Of a DNA stretch of 64,000 nt, positions 9,228 through 17,288 are shown piece by piece. The DNA is from Scrofimicrobium sp964616925. Lineage in GTDB: Bacteria; Actinomycetota; Actinomycetes; Actinomycetales; Actinomycetaceae. The translations under genes were made by a program, and so were the position numbers. The notes beneath the pieces are model-generated. The model was not told where the DNA came from, did no database searches, and worked only from the letters and a program-made list of their open reading frames with translations. The stretch lies in NCBI GenBank assembly GCA_964616925.1, contig CAZTTD010000002.1, positions 1 to 64,000 on the forward strand. The letters run 5' to 3'. Within the stretch, counting starts at the first letter, position 1. Each line of letters starts with the position of its first letter.

Positions 9228-10022
9228 ATGGAGTTAGAGAGCATCTACGGCATCGCATTTGACGATGTCTTCCGGGTCATCGATCTGACAGGGGTTGTGC
9301 TGAACGGGATCCTGGGTGGAAAGTTGGCGCGCTCCAAGCATTTTGATGCCGTCGGATTCGTGGTGTTGGCGGTGATGTCAGCGATGGCTGGCGGAATTGT
9401 CCGCGACGTCATGCTGCAGGTTGGGCCGCCGGTCGCGATTACGGACCCCCTCTACATATCCACAGCTCTCATCGGGGCGGCCATTGCGTTCCTGTGGAAA
9501 CTGGAGTCTCGCTCTTGGGTGGTGGCCCTGATCCTGGCGGACGGAGTCGTGCTGGGATGCTGGGCGGCCACGGGTGCCATGAAGACACTGGCCGCGGGTT
9601 TCGGCATCATGCCGGCCTTGCTTCTGGGGATTACCACCGCGGTCGGTGGCGGGATGATCCGGGACGTGACCGCAGGGAATGTTCCGCAGGTCTTTGGCGG
9701 GAACAACCTGTATGCGACGCCCGCCCTCGTCTCCGCGGCGGTGATGGTGGGTTTTTACACGATGGGCTATTCCACGGTTGGGATGATTGCCGCGACGGTG
9801 GTCGGCTCCTCTTTTACCGTACTGGCCCACTGGCGGCGCTGGCAGCTCCCGGTTCATAGTGACTGGAGCCTGTCCCTTACGCCCTCGCAGCTCAAACGGC
9901 TTTTGGCGACCCGGCCGGGCTTGCCGGAGCCGGGCCCGAATCCGCCGGACGCCCTCGCCGGACTGGAGAATGAGATGGACGAGGTCGAGGAGACCTCCGA
10001 CCGACACGAAAACGGTGAGTGA
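9228..10022 (+). CDS. UPF0126 / TRIC-like membrane protein
   Basis: A 264-residue integral membrane protein with two repeated UPF0126 modules, each with the signature GGG/GGIVRDV (AMAGGIVRDVM near 50 and AVGGGMIRDVTAGNVP near 140), seven predicted helices and a charged C-terminal tail. Prokaryotic members fold like TRIC trimeric cation channels; some relatives are proposed glycine transporters. The ATG at 9228 is preceded by AAAGG. The stop lies 3 bp before the SRAP gene, indicating an operon. Confidence 0.85.
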   Translation: MELESIYGIAFDDVFRVIDLTGVVLNGILGGKLARSKHFDAVGFVVLAVMSAMAGGIVRDVMLQVGPPVAITDPLYISTALIGAAIAFLWKLESRSWVVALILADGVVLGCWAATGAMKTLAAGFGIMPALLLGITTAVGGGMIRDVTAGNVPQVFGGNNLYATPALVSAAVMVGFYTMGYSTVGMIAATVVGSSFTVLAHWRRWQLPVHSDWSLSLTPSQLKRLLATRPGLPEPGPNPPDALAGLENEMDEVEETSDRHENGE

Positions 10023-10025
10023 ACC

Positions 10026-10979
10026 ATGTGCGGAAGATTCACGATGTTCAGCGATGATGCTGAGTTGGTGTCCCTGTTCGACATCGATGTCCTGGAGGGG
10101 GAGCATCAGGCGGCGTATAACCAGGCGCCCTCCCAGCTCATCCGCGCGGTGACGGCGAACGTGCCTCGGGAGGAGTTGGGCGAGGGCGACGCGGGCGCCG
10201 TTCCTGGCGGCCAAACCCCGGGTGACCAGGGTGAACGTGGGGGTGAGATCGAGGGCGAGGGCGAGGCGCGCGCCGTGGCAGCTTCCGAAACGAGGCGGCT
10301 TGGGCTCCAGCAGTGGGGTTTCGTTCCGTCTTGGGCGAAGGAGGGGTTCCGCCCCCTGATCAATGCGCGTTCCGAAACGGTGACCTCCAAGCCGGTGTTC
10401 CGGGGTGCGGCTTCGCGCCGCCGCTGTCTGGTGCCAACCAACGGTTATTTTGAGTGGCGGAAGATGCCCGATGGTAAGAAGCAGCCGTACTTCTTCAGTC
10501 TGGCCGACCGCGAGGGGCGCGCGGCCCCTGTGGGGAGCGAGCCGATTATGGCGATGGCTGGCATCTGGGAGTACTCGGAGGAAGGTGCCCCCACCGTCGC
10601 ACTGCTCACCAGGGCGGCCAGTGAGCCCCTAGCGTTTATCCACAATCGGATGCCGCTATTTGTGCCCAGTTCTCTCTGGGGAGCGTGGATGGACCCTGGT
10701 CTTGTGGATAAGGAGACGGTGGCAGAGTTGATCCGAGAGCTCCCGCCACCACCGCTGATACCCCGTATGGTGAGACCCGCGGTTGGGAATGCGCGTAACA
10801 ACTTTCCTGGGCTGATCGACCCGTATGATCCGGCGGTTTCTGCCCTGGATTCCTCTGGCCGGGCGGCTTCCGCGCTGGACTCTTCTGGCCGGGCCCCGGC
10901 TTCCGCCCTCGACCCGAATCTGGGTGGCGCGAACGGTGTGGCTGGTGGGCAGGGCGTCTTACCGTTGGACGGATTGTGA
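10026..10979 (+). CDS. SRAP-family abasic-site crosslinking protein (YedK/HMCES-like)
   Basis: The catalytic Cys follows the initiator Met (MCGRFT) and would form a thiazolidine with abasic sites in single-stranded DNA. The Asn in AYNQAPSQ (near 31), the Glu in NARSET (near 116) and the His in FIHNRMP (near 207) complete the active site. At 317 residues it exceeds YedK (222). The extra length comes from a Gly/Glu-rich insert (residues about 50-88), in DNA holding three CGAGGGCG octamers, and a C-terminal tail with tandem SALDSSGRA. The 3' end overlaps the convergent permease gene by 21 bp. Confidence 0.92.
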   Translation: MCGRFTMFSDDAELVSLFDIDVLEGEHQAAYNQAPSQLIRAVTANVPREELGEGDAGAVPGGQTPGDQGERGGEIEGEGEARAVAASETRRLGLQQWGFVPSWAKEGFRPLINARSETVTSKPVFRGAASRRRCLVPTNGYFEWRKMPDGKKQPYFFSLADREGRAAPVGSEPIMAMAGIWEYSEEGAPTVALLTRAASEPLAFIHNRMPLFVPSSLWGAWMDPGLVDKETVAELIRELPPPPLIPRMVRPAVGNARNNFPGLIDPYDPAVSALDSSGRAASALDSSGRAPASALDPNLGGANGVAGGQGVLPLDGL

Positions 10980-11774
10980 CGGCTTGGGCCCTCGAAGTGC
11001 CTTGACCAGCATCTGAATGGCGACGGCGCCCAGGAAGATGGAGAAGAAGATGTTGGCCACGCGCGGGGAGGTACTCTGCGCCGCGATGGACCCTAAGTAG
11101 GTTGTCGCGCTTGCGGACACGCCGACGGTCAGCGCCGCGGGCAGGTCCACGTTCTTGTTTTTGATGTTCGTGGTCGTCCCTACCAGCGCAGACGGAATCA
11201 TCACCAGCAGGGACGTGCCCTTCGCGATTAGGTCGCTGGCGCCGAAGAAGAACATGAGCGCGGGAACGATGATGACGCCGCCTCCAACTCCCAAAAGTCC
11301 GGACAGGATGCCCGTAACTAGGCCGAGGACGGCCAACCCAATCGCCGCGCCAACAGTGATAACCAGTTGTTCACCGCGGACCGGCACCACCAGGTACAGG
11401 CTCACTATCACGACCCCCATGAAGAGGGCGAAAAAGATCTGGAGCGGTTTCGGACGGACTATGGCCAGCAGGCGGGTACCGATTTTGGAGCCGATCATCG
11501 CGCCGGCGGCCAAGAAGATAGCGGCGACCCATGCCACGGAGTCGGCCATGGCGTATGAGATGACGCCGACCGCGGCCAGCGGCACGATCGCGGTCAGTGA
11601 AGTGCCGGAGGCCAGTTTTTGCGAGAAGTGGGCGATCATCATAAGACCCGGCACAATCAGGATCCCGCCGCCGACGCCAAACATCCCCGACAGGAAGCCG
11701 GCTCCGAGCCCCAACGCGACTAGCGCTGCCCATTGACTCGGCGTCCTTTGGGATGCGGTTTGAAGGTCTGGCAC
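10959..11774 (-). CDS. TSUP-family (TauE/SafE) membrane transporter
   Basis: 271 residues with about eight membrane helices in two homologous halves, each starting with a Gly-rich loop (SGMFGVGGGILIVPGL near 29 and SGLLGVGGGVIIVPAL near 158), the hallmark of TauE/SafE/YfcA exporters of sulfur-containing anions and related compounds. The GTG at 11774 has GAGGG six bases upstream. It is a single gene and no neighbour indicates the substrate. Confidence 0.88.
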   Translation of the reverse strand: MPDLQTASQRTPSQWAALVALGLGAGFLSGMFGVGGGILIVPGLMMIAHFSQKLASGTSLTAIVPLAAVGVISYAMADSVAWVAAIFLAAGAMIGSKIGTRLLAIVRPKPLQIFFALFMGVVIVSLYLVVPVRGEQLVITVGAAIGLAVLGLVTGILSGLLGVGGGVIIVPALMFFFGASDLIAKGTSLLVMIPSALVGTTTNIKNKNVDLPAALTVGVSASATTYLGSIAAQSTSPRVANIFFSIFLGAVAIQMLVKALRGPKPSQSVQR

Positions 11775-12060
11775 GTTCGTCCCTCGATTCTTTGAGTAGC
11801 GCCAAGAGTTGACGCACCGGAGCCCATGTCCGTGGACGGCCCGTGAGGTGCGCGCGGAAGTGGCCCCCGTGAGAGTATCAAATGTGGCGGTCGGCCATTA
11901 GCGCGGTGCTGGTTGGATGCGGCACGCTGTTGGTCTAGTCTTCACGGCCGCCCCCGTTCCCGCTCGTCTCCGTACCGGCACGCCCTCGCCCGGCGCGCGT
12001 GTGGACCGCCGACGGCCCAGACGAAGGGTTGGTTACGCCCTCGCCCCGATGTCTTCCTAG

Positions 12061-12825
12061 TCACCCATCGGGTATCGCCTGTTCCGGGCATTTCGCAAGT
12101 GTTTGGGCGAGGGCGTCGTGCTCCGACCGTGTTACCGCCAAGCCCCACTTGTACTTGACGATGACTTGCCGCGCGGCATATTCGCAGTGCACCTTCTTAT
12201 TCGTGGGGACCCACTGGTCAAACGTCGCTGCCCCCTTCTCTTGGTTGGCGTCACCATCCACGGCCAGCAGGTTCAGCGGGTCATTCGAAAACTGCAGGCG
12301 CTGTTCCGTTTCCCATTGCCACGCGCCAGAGTTCCACGCGTCAGCCAACGCAACAACATGGTCGATCTGCACCATCTGGCTGGTCGTCTCTCCACGTTGA
12401 AACTGGATGGTGGTGGCGGTATAGGGGTCATCCAAAATGCCCGATTCCACAACACAGTCGTTGGTCCCGCCCCGGTACACGACTTCCGTCAGGTCGCGCG
12501 AAAGGATTTCGTTCCTGGTGGAGCACCCGTCGCCATCAAGGTCCCCCCATCCATCCCCGAACTGAGAGCGAGAGTAAGGTGGCGCCTCCCCGCTGCCCCC
12601 GTCGGCCACTATTTCAAGGGCCGCGAGCTGCCGTTCGGCTTCGGTCGAGGGCGTTTTTGGGCTGGTGCCACCACCGGCGGCTTGGAAACCAGACAGCATC
12701 GACGGGAGGAACAGCCACACGGCGAGAGCGAGCGTCGCCAGCGCGACCATTCTCAACAGCAGCGGCTTCCCTCCGCGGCCAGCACGGGAGCCGGCTCGGC
12801 GTCCGGGAGTCGAGGGCGTGTTCAT
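12061..12825 (-). CDS. Membrane-anchored HNH-family nuclease (DUF1524 type)
   Basis: 254 residues. A basic N-terminus and one membrane helix (residues 24-46) are followed by a Thr/Pro linker and an exported HNH-like domain: DLDGDGCSTRNEIL near 94, IDHVVALADAWNSGA near 154, SNDPLNLLAVDG near 178 and KG further on, the pattern of secreted actinobacterial DUF1524 nucleases. A paired Cys (CSTR, DCVV) suggests a disulfide outside the cell. The likely role is extracellular nucleic-acid degradation. It is monocistronic. Two octamers lie in the 286-bp spacer downstream and two in the gene. Confidence 0.82.
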   Translation of the reverse strand: MNTPSTPGRRAGSRAGRGGKPLLLRMVALATLALAVWLFLPSMLSGFQAAGGGTSPKTPSTEAERQLAALEIVADGGSGEAPPYSRSQFGDGWGDLDGDGCSTRNEILSRDLTEVVYRGGTNDCVVESGILDDPYTATTIQFQRGETTSQMVQIDHVVALADAWNSGAWQWETEQRLQFSNDPLNLLAVDGDANQEKGAATFDQWVPTNKKVHCEYAARQVIVKYKWGLAVTRSEHDALAQTLAKCPEQAIPDG

Positions 12826-13072
12826 CTAACCATTGTGCCCGGGTCGGGGCGCGGGTTTCGTTACCGGTGGCAAATTGGGGATAGATCGATGATTTCCACA
12901 GGGCGTGCGCTGGACACCGCACGCCGTGCAGAATGTTTCGCCGGGCGCACGCAAGACACCTCGAGGACACGGCCTCGTACTCGCCCTCGTCCCCGTACTG
13001 GGGCTCATTCCCGTGCCCGTACTCGTCCTCGTCCTCGTCCAAACCTCTCCGTCGTCATCTCCGTCGCCATCA

Positions 13073-13900
13073 TCACGCCACATGTTTCGGCGGACCGTTT
13101 CGCCGTTTTCGGCGCGCCAGTTTTTCTTGGATCTGTCTGGTTTGATCCGCCATCACGTGGTTGAGCCAAGATCGCCTAGTGTCATCGGGATGAAGCCGAC
13201 TTATCCAGGCCGGCGGCTTAACAAAGGGAATACCTTTTTGCATTTGGATTTCCCAACCACTGGTATCGATGTTCGCGTGGTGGGATCGACAGAGTAATGC
13301 TCCGTTGTCAGTGTGTGTCGGTCCTCCATGGGAATGGGGGGTGACGTGGTGTACTTCGCACCATGCGGCCGGGGTGTTGCACCCCGGAATCACACAACCA
13401 CCATCCCGCAGAGAAATTGCCCGACGTTGATTGGCAGTGAAAAGGCGCTGTGGTGACCCGAGTCCCGTAATCTTCCCCAAGCTGTTCCGCACGACCGCCT
13501 GAATATTAGCGTTGCAGGACAAGGAATGAACACTGCGCATAGGAATAGGAGTTGGATCCCCATTATGGTCAATCAGCCAGCCCACGGCATTGGCATTGTT
13601 GAGATTCTCCTGTTTGACCTCTACGACAATGGTGGCGCTGGCGCCTTGCAGCACAGGAAGGTCCCGGTCTGCCAACGTAACACTCAGAGCCATCGCCAAC
13701 GCATCGTGACGTTTCTGGCCCGGACTGCGCTCATCGGTTGGATCGGAACCAAGGTCTACGCCCTCACCCGAGGGATCAGGGCCAAGACCTCCGTCCTTGC
13801 TCACAGAATCGGACCCAAGCTCTACGCCCTCATCCGTGGTTTCAGCAGCCATGGCCGGAGCGTCTCCCGTGTCGTAGTCGATGCCAGTGGCGGCCTGCAC
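13073..13900 (-). pseudogene. 5'-truncated DUF222/HNH endonuclease (13E12 repeat family)
   Basis: 275 residues keep the end of a DUF222 domain (DLPVLQGASATIVVEV, LSCNANIQAVV) and an intact HNH module: C-x4-C in GCVIPGCNTPAAWCEVHH near 175 and DNGALLCRSHH near 200. Complete 13E12 proteins have another 150-250 N-terminal residues. Here the frame opens only a few codons before the GTG at 13900, after a TAG, and the DNA upstream is a terminator. It is therefore probably a 5'-deleted remnant, though a short HNH protein could still be made. Confidence 0.7.
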
Positions 13901-13945
13901 CAGGCAACCCTCCGCGCCACGCGGTCTTCCGCCCTAGAACGCAAA

Positions 13946-13975
13946 GGACCCCCAGCCTGTTACAGCTGGGGGTCC
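13946..13975 (-). terminator. Rho-independent-type terminator downstream of csp
   Basis: A perfect 11-bp stem, GGACCCCCAGC and its complement, closes an 8-base loop. Read on the minus strand it lies 87 bp beyond the cold-shock gene stop and is followed by a short T run. Confidence 0.75.
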
Positions 13976-14062
13976 GTTAGTTTGCCACCCTCCGAAGATG
14001 GCCCCTGAACTAGCGCTGCACGGACGCAGTCCGGCAGTGGAAGATCAGGGAATCATGGTCTA

Positions 14063-14284
14063 TCAGTCAAGAATGACGATGTCTGCAGCGAGCAGACCCT
14101 TGTCACCCTCTTCGACCGAGAACTCAACGTGCTGGCCCTCTTCGAGGTCCAAACGCCCATCGCGCTCACGACGAATGTTCTTGAAGTGCGCGAACAGGTC
14201 TTCCGAACCGTCGTCGGGGCTAATGAAGCCGTAGCCCTTTTCGCTGTGGAACCATTTGACGACACCAGTGGTGCGATCAGCCAT
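14063..14284 (-). CDS. Cold-shock protein (CspA family)
   Basis: A 73-residue single cold-shock domain: GVVKWFHSEKGYGFI (RNP1, residues 7-21) and DLFAHF (RNP2, residues 29-34), ending VEEGDKGLLAADIVIL. It is a single-stranded nucleic-acid chaperone. The frame is open upstream to 14464, but homologues start at MADRTTG (14284), leaving a long untranslated leader as in other csp genes. Confidence 0.93.
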   Translation of the reverse strand: MADRTTGVVKWFHSEKGYGFISPDDGSEDLFAHFKNIRRERDGRLDLEEGQHVEFSVEEGDKGLLAADIVILD

Positions 14285-14317
14285 GCGGATACTCTTTTCT
14301 TTTGCCGCTAGGTGTGA

Positions 14318-14340
14318 ACGAAGGCCCGTCGGGCTTTCGT
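14318..14340 (-). promoter_or_regulatory. Stem-loop in the csp 5' leader
   Basis: An inverted repeat ACGAAGGCCCG / CGGGCTTTCGT with a single loop base lies 34 bp upstream of the csp start. Long structured leaders control csp mRNA stability and translation elsewhere; that role here is inferred. Confidence 0.4.
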
Positions 14341-14537
14341 TGCAGTAAAACTTCTTCGTTGCACACCGCGGGAATCCGCTGGGTACTTCTATGCAAGTTG
14401 AAACTACATAGGACACGGTACCTAATATCTCTGCCCTTTGATACCGGAGCCACGCCATCCGCACTTTTGGTTCCCAAGGTCATAAAATGGGCGTTAGTTT
14501 CCAACATCGCTGGCAGACCCCGCTGGGAGGCAAAATC

Positions 14538-14993
14538 ATGAGCATTACGACGCGTTTGCAGGAACTGGGCATTGAACTCCCAGACGTCCCCGCCCCCGTT
14601 GCCGCATACGCGCCCGCAGTCATTGTTGGAAATATTGTGCGCACTTCAGGGCAGCTTCCCATGCGGGATGGGGAACTGATGGTGACGGGGCGTTGCGGGA
14701 CGCTGGCGGTGACGGATGAACAGGCGTACGAGGGCGCTAAGCAGTGCGCCCTCAACGCCCTGGCAGCCGCGGCCGACGCGGTAGGTGGGGTTGATCGTCT
14801 TGTCCGCGCCGTCAAAGTCATAGGCTTCGTGGCGTCCAGTGATGACTACTTCGCGCAGCCGGCGGTCATCAACGGCGCCTCCGACCTCCTGCAGATTGTG
14901 TTCGGTAGCCGCCACGCGCGCTCCGCGGTTGGGGTCGCGGCCCTACCGCTGAACGCGACGGTCGAGGTCGAAGTGGAGTTTGAGTTCAACTAA
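14538..14993 (+). CDS. RidA/YjgF-family protein
   Basis: 151 residues from the ATG at 14538, which has GGGAGG eight bases upstream. It belongs to the YjgF/YER057c/UK114 fold (VRTSGQLPMRDGEL near 35, C-terminal VEVEVEF). It resembles the longer subgroup that lacks the classical catalytic Arg context, so enamine/imine deaminase activity is uncertain. It is divergent from csp, with their promoters in 14285-14537. Confidence 0.85.
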   Translation: MSITTRLQELGIELPDVPAPVAAYAPAVIVGNIVRTSGQLPMRDGELMVTGRCGTLAVTDEQAYEGAKQCALNALAAAADAVGGVDRLVRAVKVIGFVASSDDYFAQPAVINGASDLLQIVFGSRHARSAVGVAALPLNATVEVEVEFEFN

Positions 14994-15145
14994 CCACCAC
15001 CCTTCCGGATATATCGCGCCTGATATATCGCGCCGCTACAAGTTGTTTCTGGTCACATAACGGGGTTTCCTCTGGACAGTGGGTCATGGGTCCCAAATAG
15101 ACTGAGGGAAGAGGCACTGAAAAGCCTAAAGTCGGAGGGTGACGC

Positions 15146-15841
15146 GTGAAAACAATCAGCTACAACCTGCGTAAAAACCGTGCAATCACTGAGATAGGTG
15201 AGCTGGCTGCAAATCACGGCGCCGACATTCTGTGCCTGCAAGAAGCAGATCCTGGGGCCCTCCCGGAGCGTCTTGGCGCAATGAGCCTTGTCCATGCCAC
15301 GGAAAAGAACCGTCTAGGTCTGGCAATGTACGTTCGCGATGAACGACTGAAGGTCCGCTCTGCGCACACGTTCCAGCTCAAGAAGTCGCTGCACGACCGC
15401 GTTTTGGCGCCCGCTCATGAGCGTCTGCTTGGGGCGCGCTTGCATGACCGCGCTACCGGCCTTGACCTAGTTGCCGCCTCATTTCACGCGGCCCCACTGA
15501 CCGCACGCAACAAACTGCGTCGGCACCAGATTGACACGGCGCTCTTTGAGTTGAACAAGATCGGCCCAGGCCTGCCCCTGCTGATGGTGGGCGACTACAA
15601 CTACCCGGTGTTCAAGGACAAGCTGGACCGCCATGTGCGCGATGCTGGTTACGATCTAACGATCAGCGACCGGCGCACATACAACCGTTACAAGGTGTTC
15701 CGCGGTCACTATGACTTCGCTACGTCCGCGGGTCTGCGCGTGGATAGCGTTCAGACGCTAGATCGTGGGTCCAGCGACCACCTGCCGATCTTGGTGCAAA
15801 CCGCAATGGAGCACAAAGAAGAACTGGTCGCGGTCGCGTAA
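15146..15841 (+). CDS. Endonuclease/exonuclease/phosphatase (EEP) family protein
   Basis: 231 residues with the EEP metal-dependent phosphodiesterase motifs: YNLRKN at the N-terminus, LQEADP near 31, DLVAASFHAAP near 110, GDYNYP near 150 and C-terminal SSDHLPIL near 212 (Asp-His). The substrate may be DNA, lipid or a nucleotide and cannot be told. The ATG at 15146 follows GGAGGG. A direct repeat of GATATATCGCGCC lies in the spacer upstream near 15008-15034. Confidence 0.85.
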   Translation: MKTISYNLRKNRAITEIGELAANHGADILCLQEADPGALPERLGAMSLVHATEKNRLGLAMYVRDERLKVRSAHTFQLKKSLHDRVLAPAHERLLGARLHDRATGLDLVAASFHAAPLTARNKLRRHQIDTALFELNKIGPGLPLLMVGDYNYPVFKDKLDRHVRDAGYDLTISDRRTYNRYKVFRGHYDFATSAGLRVDSVQTLDRGSSDHLPILVQTAMEHKEELVAVA

Positions 15842-16027
15842 GTTCGTCAAGGACGTCGCAAATACGCGGGCGAGGGCGATCGGCGAGCGCGCGGGCGCGC
15901 TGATCGGGTATCGCGGGCGCGCTGACCGGGTGCCACGGGCGCGCTGACCGGATGTCTGTTGCACTGTTTGAGTGATGCCCCCTTTTTTCATGGCGGATGC
16001 TGGCACAGACGGCAGATAGGAAAAACC

Positions 16028-16139
16028 CCTCGAAACTACATAGCGGGGCCAAAACTACATAGCGGGCAAAAATCACAGCGTTTTTATTGCTATTTTGCGT
16101 CCCCGTATGTAGTTTCGGCCCCGCTATGTAGTTTCGAGA
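16028..16139. repeat. Long imperfect palindrome (CTACATAGCGGG family)
   Basis: Left arm CGAAACTACATAGCGGGGCC, partly repeated as AAACTACATAGCGGGC, is mirrored on the right by GTATGTAGTTTCGG and CCCCGCTATGTAGTTTCG, around an AT-rich centre. As RNA or cruciform it could fold into a hairpin of about 110 bases. I saw no other copy in the window. Confidence 0.8.
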
Positions 16140-16189
16140 GAGGTTAGGCTCGTCTCGGCCCGTTTCAAGGTCTTCTTTGGCGGCTCTTT

Positions 16190-16520
16190 ATAAAAGGGGC
16201 TGTGGGCAGGTTAGTTGGTGGCGGGTTAGTGGCTTTGTTGGTGCCTTGGCAGCCCTGTGCCTTTGGCTCCCAAGCGTCAGATATCGCCAAGTTGGCTCCA
16301 GATGGGCCGAGATGGCATGGCACGGATCAAGTTGGCTCTAGATGGGCCGAGATGGCATGGCACGGATCAAGTTGGCTCTGGATGGTCCGAGATGGCATGG
16401 CCATCTTGGGGGTTCGCGTGCCATCTTGACTATTTCTGTGCTTGACCGCGTGCTGCAGGCTGCGCGTGAGGCTTGGGTGGGCAGGTTGAACACAGGTTGT
16501 GTCAGTTGAACACACGATGT
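16190..16520 (+). repeat. Degenerate copy of the 40/45-kb MITE-like element
   Basis: Starts with TATAAAAGGGGCTGTGGG, like the left end of the element at 40012. It then holds three tandem copies (about 43 bp each) of AAGTTGGCTCTAGATGGG plus GAGATGGCATGGC and the inverted GGCCATCTTGGGGGTTCG motif. The right terminus is not recognisable. Confidence 0.65.
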
Positions 16521-16573
16521 GTTGATCGGACGCACGTTGTGTGCGTGCACAAGGTGCGTTGGACTAACACGCC

Positions 16574-16893
16574 TAATCGTTGTGCCCAAAATGCAACGAT
16601 GTGCCCGTCGGTGAACGTTGTGCCCGAAAACAGGCCGTTCAGCTAACTGTGCCCAAAGTGCAACGATGTGCCCGTTGGTGAACGTTGTGCCCGGGAACAT
16701 CGTTAGTTTCGTGCCACATCGTTAGCTCCACGACGTTCGCTGGCGATTTGTGAACGTTGTGCCCGAAAAGGGGCCGTTCAGCTAATCGTTGTGCCCAAAA
16801 TGCAACGTTGTGCCCAAAAACAGGCCGTTCAGCTAATCGTTGTGCCCAAAATGCAACGTTGTGCCCAAAAACAGGCCGTCCAGCTAACTGTGC
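16574..16893. repeat. Direct and inverted repeats of AACGTTGTGCCC / GCCGTTCAGCTAA
   Basis: At least four irregular copies of a 50-55 bp module combining GTTGTGCCCAAAATGCAACG (itself an inverted repeat, CGTTGTGC..GCAACG) with AACAGGCCGTTCAGCTAA. The modules are 80-90% alike by eye. No coding capacity is evident. Confidence 0.75.
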
Positions 16894-17076
16894 CCGCCGT
16901 CGAACGCTGTGTCACGAACCAACCAACCAGGCCCAAGAGGGACCGACTGACCCTTCTACAGCCTCTTTCATGAAGAGCCTCTTTGGCCATGGTGGCGGGC
17001 CAAATTGGTCCCTGCACGGCTCAGATCGTCGGTATCGTCTTGGATCGGCCCCTATAGCTATGCGACAGCGGGGGCG

Positions 17077-17240
17077 CGAACGAAACCGAGCATAAGGGCG
17101 GCAGTGAGTGCGCGAACGAAACCGAGCACAAGGGCGACCGCGAGCGTGCGAACGAAACCGAGCACAAGGGCGACCGCGAGTGCGCGAACGAAACCGAGCA
17201 CAAAGGGCGACAGCGAGCGTGCGAACGAAACCGAGCACAA
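17077..17240. repeat. 36-bp tandem repeat array
   Basis: Five successive, slightly varied copies of a unit starting GAACGAAACCGAGCACAAGG, period about 36 bp. A sixth diverged GAACGAAACC lies in the pntB terminator. Because the period is a multiple of three, every frame is open and periodic, which explains the spurious Arg/Thr/Lys-rich ORFs. The units adjoin without spacers, so this is not a CRISPR. Confidence 0.85.
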
Positions 17241-17276
17241 AAACGCCCCGGCACGGAACGAAACCGGACCGGGGCG
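17239..17276 (-). terminator. Intrinsic terminator of pntAB
   Basis: On the minus strand, just after the pntB stop, CGCCCCGG pairs with CCGGGGCG and is followed by TTTTTGTG, a standard hairpin-plus-U-tract terminator. Confidence 0.8.
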
Positions 17277-17288
17277 CCCTCGTACTAA

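Larger units (their letters stand above)
15842..17238. repeat. Gene-free repeat island A
   Basis: About 1.4 kb between the EEP gene and the pntB terminator with no credible gene. It begins with alternating GCGGGCGCGCTGA-like blocks (15885-15945), then holds four repeat families listed separately: a long palindrome, copies of the 40/45-kb element, AACGTTGTGCCC-type repeats and a 36-bp tandem array. Open frames here are periodic and low in complexity. Confidence 0.85.

Noticed and set aside
12103..13164. 353-codon plus-strand ORF
   Set aside because: It is antisense to the DUF1524 nuclease and its promoter region; the Arg/Thr-rich end comes from simple TCGTCC-type sequence.
16574..16893. Possible degenerate CRISPR
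   Set aside because: Repeat and spacer lengths are irregular, spacers are themselves repeated, and no leader or cas gene is present.
17077..17240. Possible CRISPR array
   Set aside because: The 36-bp units adjoin directly with no unique spacers and no cas genes are nearby; it is a plain tandem repeat.
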